Below are positions 53,531 to 62,598 of a DNA stretch of 64,000 nucleotides, one piece after another. A program made the position numbers and the translations under genes. This DNA is from Kangiella shandongensis (GTDB lineage Bacteria > Pseudomonadota > Gammaproteobacteria > Enterobacterales > Kangiellaceae), in assembly GCF_020005365.1 (NCBI RefSeq), contig NZ_JACNML010000002.1, forward strand, positions 186,001-250,000. The letters are read 5' to 3'. The notes beneath the pieces were generated by a model. The model was not told where the DNA came from and made no database searches. It saw nothing but the letters and a program-made list of their open reading frames with translations. Position 1 is the stretch's first letter. The number at the start of each line of letters is the position of its first letter.

Positions 53531-55561
53531 ATGGATACACATTCTCGTTTAAGGATAAAACAGGGACCTCTGATCGTGATAAAAAACGCTTTAGTCATCA
53601 TATTTTCAGTAGCTTTAACCAGCTTGACGCTTCCCAGCCAAGCTATCAATAGCCCCGAACAGCTAACCTTTCTGGCAGCGGAAAAAGCTTTTTCAAAAGG
53701 CGACTTAAAAACTTATTCAAAACTAAAGAAAGCGCTAAAAAACTACCCTCTCTATCCATATCTAGAATATAAAGAGCTACTCAAAAAGCTTGACGCAAAG
53801 CACCGTAAGGATATTGATGGGTTCATCAGCAAATACAGCAGCTCCCCTCTCGCCGATCGTCTGAAGTACCGTTTTATTCACCAGCTTGCAAACCAAAAAA
53901 AGTTCAAGCTGATGCAACAGTATTATGAGTATGGTGATAATGCCCGTCTTGATTGCTTACTCCTTGAAGACCAACTGAAAAATGGCACTTCTGTCAAAAA
54001 CATTGCCAATAAAATTGAAGATCTCTGGAGCGTACCGAAATCCCAGCACAAAGCCTGTGATCCGGTTTTTAAGCGCTGGATGGACAAGAACCTGTTGTCA
54101 GATACCGTTGCCTATCATCGCTTTTATCGCACCGCTCATGACGGCTCTGTTGGTTTGCTTAAGTACCTCGAACGCTTCTTGCCAAGAGAGCAGCAGTATA
54201 TTGCCGACCTGTGGATCCGAGTAAAGAAGAATCCGGGAGTTGTTAATCGCCGTAGCTTTTTCCCAGGCAAAGATCCTAATCTGGAAGCCCCAATTCTGGT
54301 TTACGCCATTAAACGTCTGGCCTGGGGTGATCGAGATCGAGCACACCGTGTATGGCAGCATACAAAAAACCGAATACCATTAGCTCAAGATCACCTGGAT
54401 GAGGTTGAGCGGACATTATTTTTGGCATTAGCCACTGAGAATAATGACAAGGCGTTAAAGTGGTTGGATAATAAAAACCTGGATCGGTTTATCACCGACG
54501 ATCTGGTCAATCATTGGAAACTTGCCGTATTACTGCGCAATGAACGCTGGAATGATATCCGCCGCTTGCATGAGCTGCTTCCAGCCGATCAGAAGAACAG
54601 TAACCAATGGCAATACTGGAATGCTATTGCACAGGAAAAAACTGGCCAGCTAAAAGAATCGGCCTTAACCTTAAAGTTACTGGCGGAAAAGCGTGACTAC
54701 TATGGCTACCTGGCAGCCTCTAAACTCAAGCAACCATTAAAACTTAATCATAACCCCGTGAAAATACCCGGGGAGGTTTTCAAACGAGTCAAACAAAGCG
54801 ACAACGTTCAACGTGCAAAAGAGCTGTTTGAGCTGGAGCGATACATTAATGCCAGCAGAGAGTGGCGTAAACAATTAAAACAGATGAATTCTAGTAGCGA
54901 AATACAGGCTGCATCCAAAATAGCTCACTCCTGGGGCTGGTATAATCAGGCGATTATCACCATTGCCAAATCAGGGTACTGGGATGATACGGAGATCCGC
55001 TTCCCAACAGCCTTTAAGGATAGCTACATCAAAATGGCCAAGAAAGTCAATCTACCGCCACAATGGTTGATGGGGGTATCACGTCAGGAAAGCGCCTACG
55101 GTCCACTGGCAGTATCACCTGCCGGTGCGTACGGGCTGATGCAGGTCATGCCTTCAACAGCCAAGGCTTATTCTAGAAAGTTTAAAATACCTTATAGTTC
55201 GCGCAGAGACTTACTCAAGCCACATGTCAATATTGAGATGGGTAGCCGCTATCTGGAGTTACGAAATAAGCAGATGGGGAACAACCCCATCTATGCATCT
55301 GCAGCTTATAACGCAGGAAAACATCGTATCGATTTATGGAAAGAGTTCGGCCGGCACTCGACCGATATCTGGATAGAAAGTATTCCTTATACAGAAACGC
55401 GCGACTACATAAAAAAGGTCATGACCTATCGTGCCATCTATGCCCTGAAACTTGGCATTGATGATAATATTTTTAATTATATTTTAGCGTCAGAAACAGG
55501 TGGCGATGAGACTTGTAGTTATGTAGCTGATACCAGTAGTAATTCTGCCGCCAGTTGCTAA
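53531..55561 (+). CDS. slt: Soluble lytic murein transglycosylase
   Basis: A 676-residue periplasmic transglycosylase that cuts peptidoglycan glycan strands to 1,6-anhydro products. An N-terminal signal segment (hydrophobic about 15-32, ending PSQA) precedes a long alpha-helical superhelix (about 40-480) and the C-terminal lysozyme-like domain with GVSRQESAYGPLAVSPAGAY, catalytic Glu near residue 520, followed by GLMQVMPSTAKAY and YNAGKHRI. Length and layout match Slt70. The start could instead be the GTG at 53576, which has AGGGA upstream. Confidence 0.93.
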   Translation: MDTHSRLRIKQGPLIVIKNALVIIFSVALTSLTLPSQAINSPEQLTFLAAEKAFSKGDLKTYSKLKKALKNYPLYPYLEYKELLKKLDAKHRKDIDGFISKYSSSPLADRLKYRFIHQLANQKKFKLMQQYYEYGDNARLDCLLLEDQLKNGTSVKNIANKIEDLWSVPKSQHKACDPVFKRWMDKNLLSDTVAYHRFYRTAHDGSVGLLKYLERFLPREQQYIADLWIRVKKNPGVVNRRSFFPGKDPNLEAPILVYAIKRLAWGDRDRAHRVWQHTKNRIPLAQDHLDEVERTLFLALATENNDKALKWLDNKNLDRFITDDLVNHWKLAVLLRNERWNDIRRLHELLPADQKNSNQWQYWNAIAQEKTGQLKESALTLKLLAEKRDYYGYLAASKLKQPLKLNHNPVKIPGEVFKRVKQSDNVQRAKELFELERYINASREWRKQLKQMNSSSEIQAASKIAHSWGWYNQAIITIAKSGYWDDTEIRFPTAFKDSYIKMAKKVNLPPQWLMGVSRQESAYGPLAVSPAGAYGLMQVMPSTAKAYSRKFKIPYSSRRDLLKPHVNIEMGSRYLELRNKQMGNNPIYASAAYNAGKHRIDLWKEFGRHSTDIWIESIPYTETRDYIKKVMTYRAIYALKLGIDDNIFNYILASETGGDETCSYVADTSSNSAASC

Positions 55562-55564
55562 TAC

Positions 55565-55601
55565 GTAAAAACTGATGGGGGAATATTAATCTCCCCATCA
55601 G
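55565..55601 (-). terminator. Rho-independent terminator for the outer-membrane protein gene
   Basis: Nine-base stem CTGATGGGG / CCCCATCAG (55572-55580 with 55593-55601). On the minus strand it is followed by TTTTTACG, about 40 bases after that gene's stop. Confidence 0.7.
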
Positions 55602-55640
55602 CTTTCAGCTCTAACGAGCCAATAGCTCCTTACTATGTTA

Positions 55641-56864
55641 TTAAAAATACCTCTCAAAAGTCAGCGAGATATAGTCATCATTGCGGAAAGGATATAACTG
55701 ACTTTCAAATGGGTTTTGCTCGTTGTCTACAGAAAAAAGTCGCGCTTCAAGAATCACTTTCCAGTCATCTCCTAAGCGTCGGCTGGCTTCCAAGTTTAAA
55801 AACCTCTGCCCCTCTCCCTGAGAATAGACCAATAATGCTTCTGTCGACTGAATATCATTCATCGCCAGGCGAAAGCCGGCCACAGCAACATCATGCTGTT
55901 CGAAACCGCCGGGAAGATTATCACGCGAATCATGCTGATACTCGACAATCATACCCAAGTCGGCTCCACTGTCCGTAATACCAAAGAAGGTATACTCCAG
56001 ACCACCAACCGCAGCCCAGTAACGATCCTCACTAAACCCAGAGCGCGTCATGGCTTCTAACTTCCAGAGCCAGGCACCTTTGGTCGCCTGAACATCTAAC
56101 GCGGTTTGATCGATGGTTACGTATAAGGGTCTGAGCGTTGGCTGTAGAGGGTTGCTTGAGTTAACCACAAACAAGGGTTCACGACTGGTACCCGAAAAGT
56201 GCGATAAACCAATATCCCAATCCCCGATCCAGCGTGACCACCGAATTGCTGCATCAAGATGCTGCTTACCGTCTTCATCTGCATAAATAGGGTTGTCTTC
56301 ATCAATAGTTAATGGGAAGCGGAAACGCCCACCTTCATCAGCAAAGGTTCTTTCACGAAATCCTGGCAGCAGGAATAACTCAAGGTAACCAAAGCCCTGC
56401 TCTGTAGATAGCGTTAGCATCTGTTGCCCCAGCTTGTCTTCACCGTCAATATTTTCGACGAAATCCGTCTGGTTTATCACATCCACCAAATGTTGAGACT
56501 CGGCAACGCCCCAGAACACTTTGCTAACACCAACTTTCAACTCCCAGTCATTTCCAACGTAACGCACCATCAATTCTCGGATATCAGCATGCGTCCGCTC
56601 GTCATCCAGACTGTCCCAGCGAAAGAATGGTTTAAACACGATACTCCAATCAGAGTCCTGCCAGCGATGGTAGAACTCAGGTTCTGCCGCCAGTGCAAAC
56701 TCTGATTGCTTTTGTCCAAAATCCCCTTCCTCGAAGAAGTACCGTCCCTCGGTTGATACCACACCACTCCATTCTGCTGCATCACTGGAAGTAGTAACCA
56801 GAACTAAAAACCCACCTAACATCAGGCAAGAAATAAAACGTTTGAATCCTTGAATTATCACCAC
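55641..56864 (-). CDS. Outer-membrane beta-barrel protein, uncharacterised
   Basis: An exported protein of about 408 residues. I place the start at the GTG 56864 because the translation then opens with a basic n-region and hydrophobic core (VIIQGFKRFISCLMLGGFLV, cleaved near SSDAAE); an open frame extends upstream to 56978. The body has alternating aromatic strands typical of a barrel and ends in Phe (LTFERYF). The segment VFWGVAESQHLVDVINQTD recurs in uncharacterised marine gammaproteobacterial outer-membrane proteins as far as I recall. Substrate unknown. It converges on slt. Confidence 0.65.
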   Translation of the reverse strand: MVIIQGFKRFISCLMLGGFLVLVTTSSDAAEWSGVVSTEGRYFFEEGDFGQKQSEFALAAEPEFYHRWQDSDWSIVFKPFFRWDSLDDERTHADIRELMVRYVGNDWELKVGVSKVFWGVAESQHLVDVINQTDFVENIDGEDKLGQQMLTLSTEQGFGYLELFLLPGFRERTFADEGGRFRFPLTIDEDNPIYADEDGKQHLDAAIRWSRWIGDWDIGLSHFSGTSREPLFVVNSSNPLQPTLRPLYVTIDQTALDVQATKGAWLWKLEAMTRSGFSEDRYWAAVGGLEYTFFGITDSGADLGMIVEYQHDSRDNLPGGFEQHDVAVAGFRLAMNDIQSTEALLVYSQGEGQRFLNLEASRRLGDDWKVILEARLFSVDNEQNPFESQLYPFRNDDYISLTFERYF

Positions 56865-57060
56865 ACATACCGTTTGGTCTGTTGTTTTGGCGTATTGTAT
56901 GTAAAAGGAAGAACAATTACTACCAACGATAAAATGACTGCCTAAAAAAATCTGAACCAATAGACAAACTACAGGCACGATTCGTACATTTTTTATACCG
57001 ATATGGTAATCTAAACACTACTAAAAGTAGCTGATACAAGAATGGCTACTGGGAGGTTTT

Positions 57061-57351
57061 ATGGGACAAACCATTAATCCAGAAAGAGGTCAGTGGTATA
57101 AAAGGCTTGATTTAGATGCTAGTTTTGAAGTCGTGGCAATAGATCGCGACGAAGAATGTATTGAAATTCAATACTATAGTGGCGAGATAGAAGAAATCGA
57201 CCAAGCCAGTTGGGAGTTATTAGAACTCTCGCCCATCGCTCCACCGGATAACTGGTCTGGAGCATACGAAACGGATAGCCGAGTCGAAATCGAAGCCCAA
57301 GCCGACTCACTTGAGTCTGCCCTGAGCTTGATGGATGCTAAAAATTATTAA
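57061..57351 (+). CDS. Small acidic conserved hypothetical protein
   Basis: A 96-residue acidic protein (MGQTINPERGQWYKRLDLDA), with a beta-rich first half FEVVAIDRDEECIEIQYYSGEIEEID and a Trp-containing WELLELSPIAPP. No signal peptide. A strong GGGAGG precedes the ATG. It resembles a small conserved gammaproteobacterial family, possibly DUF6763, but I cannot confirm that by reading. Role unknown. Confidence 0.6.
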   Translation: MGQTINPERGQWYKRLDLDASFEVVAIDRDEECIEIQYYSGEIEEIDQASWELLELSPIAPPDNWSGAYETDSRVEIEAQADSLESALSLMDAKNY

Positions 57352-57615
57352 ATACTTGAAGCTTTTGTTAATCATAATATCGAACGAAGATAGCAGCCTG
57401 ATAAAAGCTACCAAGCGACTTGCGCCTGCACAATAACACTCTGCCAAATATCTATAATCTCATCCCTGTTCATATCCCCTTAGGTTTTACATACAAATCA
57501 ATTAGTTGAGGTCATTGGACAAGAGGAGATCAATTAGGTACATTCAGAAACAATAACTATAACAGCAAACCCAGTATTCAGTTTTGGTTTGTGTGCCTAT
57601 TGATAGGATCAAGGT

Positions 57616-59361
57616 TTGAAACACATAAAGTTCACTCGTCAGTTTAATATTGCCTACGCACTAATGTTTTTTGTTGTGTTAACGACGGTGAATTATATTT
57701 TCTATAAATATCAGGAAGCTTCGCATATAAACCAGCAAAATAAACTGTGTGAGCTCATCATCTCCAGCTTTACTCCTGGTTTGGAGTATGGTCTAAGCTT
57801 CGGCAATAAAACGGACCTGGAACATACGCTTTACCCGTTACGCAATAACCCAGATATTGCATTTGTTCGGGTTGTTGATAATCAGGAGACCATAGTGTCT
57901 CAGGTCGACAACCGCGGTCTGATTGGTATTTCGCAGGATGTCAAACTAACCACTTTGAACAGTGACATTATCCAAACTTTAGGTAGCGGCATCCAATCCG
58001 AATTTCCCAGCCAGTTAATCAAAAATCAGGAAAGTTCGGACCGAAAGCTGGGGCAGATACAGATAGCAGCCACACCATTTAGCTATAGCCGTTTTAATGA
58101 CGGCGTCACCCAGTGGACAATCAATCTCGCTCTTGCTCTACCCATGATACTGTTTTGGGTTTATTTACAGGTCAGGCAGGCACATCAGAGAAGAATAGTT
58201 AAAAAACTGATCGATATCCTTAACGAGTCTAAGGGCTATAAGGAGTTTAAAAGTAACTTAAAAACAGCTGAAGGCTCGGAATTGTTACAGGCCGTTGAGC
58301 AACAGGTAATCAGAACTCAAAACCTAAGGCATCAGCTTAACTTGCTAAAGTCAGAGGTGCAGCAGGCACGACTCGATGCAAATACTGAACTTCATGAGTT
58401 TATTGGTTTTATTACCCAGCAAAACTTTAACAGCTCAATCAATAACCTGATGCTCTTTTACGACATCATTAAGCAACCAGTCAACAAAGAGCGGGATGCC
58501 GTCTGGTGCCGGGATCTTATTGCTCAGACATTAACCGAACTGTCTAACGATGCAAAAGCTGAACAGACGTTAATACAAGACTCGTTTAGCGGGAATCGTA
58601 TGAATTATCAGGTTCATACGGATGCTAAAGCCTTTAAACAAATGCTCAGACTATTGCTACAACAACTTATCCATATCTGTAAAGGCCACTCTCTCAATGT
58701 GCACTTTGATTTGAGGCAGGACTATCAGGATAAAGCGGTTTTGCGTATCTCTTTTGCCTCCAAGTCACAAGAGTTTATCGAGGCCGTAAAGGCGCAAAGC
58801 CTGTTTCAGTTTGAAGAAGAGTTACCCGTTTCTGTCTCCAGTAATAATATTCAGCTGATCTCCGCCAAGCATATCCTTAGAAAGTTTGGTGGCGAATTTT
58901 TCTACCTCAATGAAGAGTTTCGATTTGAATTACCGGTAACCACTCTGGACTTACCCGATAATAAGATCCAGCCAGAACCGATCAATCCACTTAGCGTTAA
59001 GTTATCGGTATTAGTTTATGATTCCGATCCCATCGATAAAATGGTGCTGATTGGTTACCTCAATAAACTTGGAGCTGAAGTCGATAAAGCAACAACAAAA
59101 CAGGTCGTGCTGCAAAAATTACGTCATGATAACTATGATGTCATCTTGGTTAACTCAGACTTTATAACAGAAGATCCGGCCTTTTCTTTTAAAAACTTTT
59201 TAGCGGAAATCGAGCAGCTGGAAGTTCGTCCTCAGATAATTATTATCAGTCATGACTATTCAATAACGGAGTCGGATATCTTCCAGCAACTGCAAGCGGC
59301 CAAGTTTATTACTAAGCCGGTCGATCCCAAAAAACTTGCTCGAGTATTAAGCTCGCTGTAG
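57616..59361 (+). CDS. BarA-like sensor protein with degenerate kinase and receiver domains
   Basis: A 581-residue membrane sensor starting at TTG (57616). Segments: TM1 about 13-30, an extracytoplasmic domain (31-166) with LEYGLSFGNKTDLEH resembling the BarA sensory region, TM2 about 167-186, linker, a coiled coil, then a histidine-kinase-like region (about 260-450) and a C-terminal receiver-like domain (about 463-581). The H box lacks the usual SHExRTP motif (reads FIGFITQQNFNSS) and no DxGxG ATP box is seen. In the receiver the acidic pair (YDSDP) and Lys (TKPVD) remain, but the phospho-acceptor Asp is Asn (DVILVN). It probably signals without phosphotransfer. Confidence 0.75.
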   Translation: MKHIKFTRQFNIAYALMFFVVLTTVNYIFYKYQEASHINQQNKLCELIISSFTPGLEYGLSFGNKTDLEHTLYPLRNNPDIAFVRVVDNQETIVSQVDNRGLIGISQDVKLTTLNSDIIQTLGSGIQSEFPSQLIKNQESSDRKLGQIQIAATPFSYSRFNDGVTQWTINLALALPMILFWVYLQVRQAHQRRIVKKLIDILNESKGYKEFKSNLKTAEGSELLQAVEQQVIRTQNLRHQLNLLKSEVQQARLDANTELHEFIGFITQQNFNSSINNLMLFYDIIKQPVNKERDAVWCRDLIAQTLTELSNDAKAEQTLIQDSFSGNRMNYQVHTDAKAFKQMLRLLLQQLIHICKGHSLNVHFDLRQDYQDKAVLRISFASKSQEFIEAVKAQSLFQFEEELPVSVSSNNIQLISAKHILRKFGGEFFYLNEEFRFELPVTTLDLPDNKIQPEPINPLSVKLSVLVYDSDPIDKMVLIGYLNKLGAEVDKATTKQVVLQKLRHDNYDVILVNSDFITEDPAFSFKNFLAEIEQLEVRPQIIIISHDYSITESDIFQQLQAAKFITKPVDPKKLARVLSSL

Positions 59362-60747
59362 CTTTGTCATACTCTCCTTAAAGGATTCGATAATACGCTC
59401 TTCTGCATGATGAGCGCCCTGCTCGACCAGCTTGATGCCGTTCACCCATACAGAGGCAATAGTATCGGTATCAGCCTGGTTGAAAATAAAAGCATCCAGT
59501 AACTGCTCTTTTGACTTTCCGACAAACACCAGCGAATCCGTATTAAGCTCTAAAAAGTTAGCTTTATGACCAATGGCGATCTGTCCGACCGGTTGCTGCA
59601 AACTCTGCGCACCACCTTGAGCCGCCTGAGTCCATAACCAATTCCCTGTCGAACTATTTGCACCATCGACAAGAACCGTTCGAGAGCGCTCTCGTAGTCG
59701 TTGCTGGTATTCCAACCAACGTAATTCTTCCGTTGCGTTAACTGAGATATGACTATCGCTGCCTACTGACCAGCGCCCTTGCTGTGACTTATAGTCGAGC
59801 ATGGGGAAGAAACCATCGCCTAAATTAGCTTCAGTTGTGGTACAAATAGAAACCACCGCTTTTGAATCTGCTATCGAAGTCACCTCTTCCGGAGTTAGAT
59901 GTGTTGCGTGCACCAGACACCAGGTTTCATCGGGCGATAAATGATTATACAGCCACTCCACCGGACGTTCGCCATAATGCGCGATGCAGTCATCAACTTC
60001 TTTGGTTTGTTCGGCGATATGAATATGAACAGGAGCAGTTGTTGACTGAGAGCGCAACGCCTTAACTGCAAATTCTAAATCTTCCCTGGCAACAGCTCTT
60101 AGTGAATGCGGTGCGATACCGTAGCTTTGATTATACTCAGAGGCCAATAAGTGTACCTGCTCCAACAAGCGCCCGTATGCATCTTGCGAATGAATAAAAC
60201 GTTTTTGACCGTCAGTCGGATCCCGTGGTCCAAAACCACTGTAACGGTAAAACACAGGGAGCAAGGTCACATCTATCCCACTGTTGTTTCCAGCCTCAAA
60301 AATCTGCATCGACATTTCAGCCGGATTCTCATAAAAACTACCGGTTTTGTCATGATGCAAGTAGTGAAACTCACCAACAGAAGTATAACCCGCTTTAAGC
60401 ATCTGCATATAGAGCGCACTGGCAATATGGTTTAAATCTTCCGGGGCGATGTTTTCGACAAAACCATACATGGCTTTGCGCCAGGTCCAGAAGCTGTCCT
60501 TCGTTTCTCCACTCGCTTCACCAAGGCCGGCCATCGCCCACTGAAACGCATGTGAATGATTATTAACCATCCCCGGAATCACCGCACCTTCAATCACTTT
60601 GCCACTAAAATTAGCTGGTTTTGCCGTTTGTGGTTTAATTTTGGTGATAACCCCATTAGAATCGTGTTGCAATAACACATTCTCCTGCCAACCATCGGCC
60701 AATAATATTGATTTTGCATAAATCTGCTGCGGGTGAATACTTGTCAT
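59347..60747 (-). CDS. hutF: Formimidoylglutamate deiminase
   Basis: A 466-residue amidohydrolase-superfamily enzyme of histidine degradation that converts N-formimino-glutamate to N-formyl-glutamate and ammonia. Metal motifs: VNNHSHAFQWAMAG (about 60-73), VHIHIAEQ (about 240), VHATHLT and SVGSDSHISVN. The 3' end overlaps the convergent sensor gene by 15 bases. It is divergent from hutI, so the two hut genes share a 44-base promoter region. Together with the FGase gene at 62599 this defines the two-step formylglutamate branch. Confidence 0.93.
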   Translation of the reverse strand: MTSIHPQQIYAKSILLADGWQENVLLQHDSNGVITKIKPQTAKPANFSGKVIEGAVIPGMVNNHSHAFQWAMAGLGEASGETKDSFWTWRKAMYGFVENIAPEDLNHIASALYMQMLKAGYTSVGEFHYLHHDKTGSFYENPAEMSMQIFEAGNNSGIDVTLLPVFYRYSGFGPRDPTDGQKRFIHSQDAYGRLLEQVHLLASEYNQSYGIAPHSLRAVAREDLEFAVKALRSQSTTAPVHIHIAEQTKEVDDCIAHYGERPVEWLYNHLSPDETWCLVHATHLTPEEVTSIADSKAVVSICTTTEANLGDGFFPMLDYKSQQGRWSVGSDSHISVNATEELRWLEYQQRLRERSRTVLVDGANSSTGNWLWTQAAQGGAQSLQQPVGQIAIGHKANFLELNTDSLVFVGKSKEQLLDAFIFNQADTDTIASVWVNGIKLVEQGAHHAEERIIESFKESMTKLQRA

Positions 60748-60791
60748 GATATTTGGAATAGTAATAGTTTAAAGATTATTGGGATCATAAT

Positions 60792-62015
60792 ATGAGCCAG
60801 AGAGAAACGAAACCTTTTGATTACATCATTCATAACGTCAACATTGCGACGTTAGCCAACCAGTACACAAATAGCGATAATCCTTACGGCGTGATTGAGA
60901 ACGGCTGTGTCGGTGTCAACGGCAGTGTCATTGGCTATCTTGGCGCATACGATCCTGAGCTCAAGGCAGATGAGTACATCGATGGTGAAGGTCAGTGGTT
61001 AACGCCTGGACTCATTGACTGTCATACTCACCTGGTTTATGGCGGTAATCGTGCCAACGAATTTGAAATGCGTTTAAATGGCGCAGCTTATGAAGATATT
61101 GCCAAAGCTGGGGGCGGCATCATTTCAACGGTAACAGCAACCCGCGCCGCCAGTGAAGATGAATTATTCAAAAGCGCCGCCAAAAGACTTAAAAGCTTTA
61201 TGAAGGAAGGCGTCACGACTATCGAAATTAAATCAGGTTACGGTCTTGATACCCATAGTGAAATAAAAATGCTGAAAGTAGCCAAACGCCTGCAGCAAAA
61301 ATTTCCCATCCGTGTCAGCACCACATTCTTAGGTGCTCATGCGCTCCCCCCTGAATATAAAAATAATGCAGATGCTTACATTGATTTAGTATGCAATGAG
61401 ATGATCCCAAAGGTTGCCGAGTTAGGCCTGGCAGACTCGGTTGATGCTTTCTGTGAAAATATTGGTTTCAGTTATGAGCAAACCGAACGCGTTTTTAAAG
61501 CTGCACAACAACATGGCTTACCGGTTAAGTTGCACGCCGAACAGCTATCAGATCAATCCGGTGCAGGTTTAGCTGCAGAATATCAAGCACTGTCAGCCGA
61601 TCACCTGGAGTACTTATCCGAAGAATCTATCAAGAAAATGGCCGACAACGGCACCGTTGCCGTATTGTTACCTGGTGCTTTTTATTTCTTGCGCGAGACC
61701 AAACTGCCACCCTTAGAAGCACTAAGAAAAGCCGGTGTACCGATAGCCCTGGCATCCGACAGTAACCCCGGCACGTCTCCGGCACAATCATTATTGCTGA
61801 TGCTGAATATGGCCTGTACCTTGTTCCGCATGACGCCACTGGAGGCATTACAGGGTGTCACCATTCATGCAGCACAAGCGTTAGGCATCGAAAGACAGGC
61901 TGGCTCGATTGAAATTGGTAAGAAAGCAGAACTGGCCCTGTGGGACATCGAACATCCTAACCAGTTAAGCTACCAGCTGGGGGGAAGCTCACTGAGCAAA
62001 ACCTTCAAACCATAA
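60792..62015 (+). CDS. hutI: Imidazolonepropionase
   Basis: A 407-residue metal-dependent hydrolase opening imidazolone-5-propionate to N-formimino-glutamate. The metal site includes DCHTHLVYGGNRANEFEMRL (about 77-96), LHAEQLSDQSGAG (about 250), ADHLEYLS and ASDSNPGTSP (about 325). Length matches the family. HutH and HutU, the earlier steps, are not in the window. It is divergent from hutF and ends at a bidirectional terminator. Confidence 0.96.
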   Translation: MSQRETKPFDYIIHNVNIATLANQYTNSDNPYGVIENGCVGVNGSVIGYLGAYDPELKADEYIDGEGQWLTPGLIDCHTHLVYGGNRANEFEMRLNGAAYEDIAKAGGGIISTVTATRAASEDELFKSAAKRLKSFMKEGVTTIEIKSGYGLDTHSEIKMLKVAKRLQQKFPIRVSTTFLGAHALPPEYKNNADAYIDLVCNEMIPKVAELGLADSVDAFCENIGFSYEQTERVFKAAQQHGLPVKLHAEQLSDQSGAGLAAEYQALSADHLEYLSEESIKKMADNGTVAVLLPGAFYFLRETKLPPLEALRKAGVPIALASDSNPGTSPAQSLLLMLNMACTLFRMTPLEALQGVTIHAAQALGIERQAGSIEIGKKAELALWDIEHPNQLSYQLGGSSLSKTFKP

Positions 62016-62040
62016 AAAAAGGCGCTTAAAGCGCCTTCTT
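62014..62040. terminator. Bidirectional Rho-independent terminator
   Basis: Stem AAGGCGCT / AGCGCCTT (62019-62037) with an A-run before and CTTT after, between convergent hutI and azurin genes. Confidence 0.85.
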
Positions 62041-62057
62041 TAATATCCAGGTATCAA

Positions 62058-62483
62058 TTACTCAACCGTAATCGTTCCTTTCATGACGAAAGAGTGTCCC
62101 GGGAAGCTGCAGATGAATTCGTAGGTACCAGCTTCATCTATTTTGAAGCTAATACTGTCCGACTCACCGCCGCCAATCACTTTGGTATGAGCAATGACTT
62201 TGTCCGAGTTTTTAGGGATATAGTCATTATCTTTAGCCTTCTGAGCTTTCTGTGCAAACGCTTTAGTATCAGCACCTTTAGTAAGAATGACGACATTATG
62301 GCCCATCACGTTCTTACCCAACTTACCGGTATGATTTAGGGTCAGGTTAATATCTTCACCTGCGTTTACTTTGATATCAGTAACATCAAACTGCATCTGA
62401 TCGTTTGCATTAATTGTAATATCTTTTGCAGCCAATGGCATTACTGCAAGCGTTAATACCAAAGATAATAGTGCCTTATACAT
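62058..62483 (-). CDS. Azurin (type 1 blue copper protein)
   Basis: A 141-residue periplasmic electron carrier with signal peptide about 1-19 (ends PLAAKD). Copper ligands are conserved: His62 (MGHNVV), Cys125, His130 (CSFPGHSF) and Met134, plus Gly61. The NDQMQFDVTDIKV region is the classic azurin N-terminal strand. The only cysteine is the ligand Cys125: the Cys3-Cys26 disulfide of Pseudomonas azurin is absent. It probably donates electrons to a terminal oxidase or peroxidase. Single gene. Confidence 0.95.
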   Translation of the reverse strand: MYKALLSLVLTLAVMPLAAKDITINANDQMQFDVTDIKVNAGEDINLTLNHTGKLGKNVMGHNVVILTKGADTKAFAQKAQKAKDNDYIPKNSDKVIAHTKVIGGGESDSISFKIDEAGTYEFICSFPGHSFVMKGTITVE

Positions 62484-62598
62484 AGAATCACCTTTACGTT
62501 GTTATAAACCTGCATTAATAATACTCCTTTTGTCTAAAATTTATACCTGTCAACGCAAATTTTCATCGTATATTTCGTATCGAAAAGCAATGCTTTGA

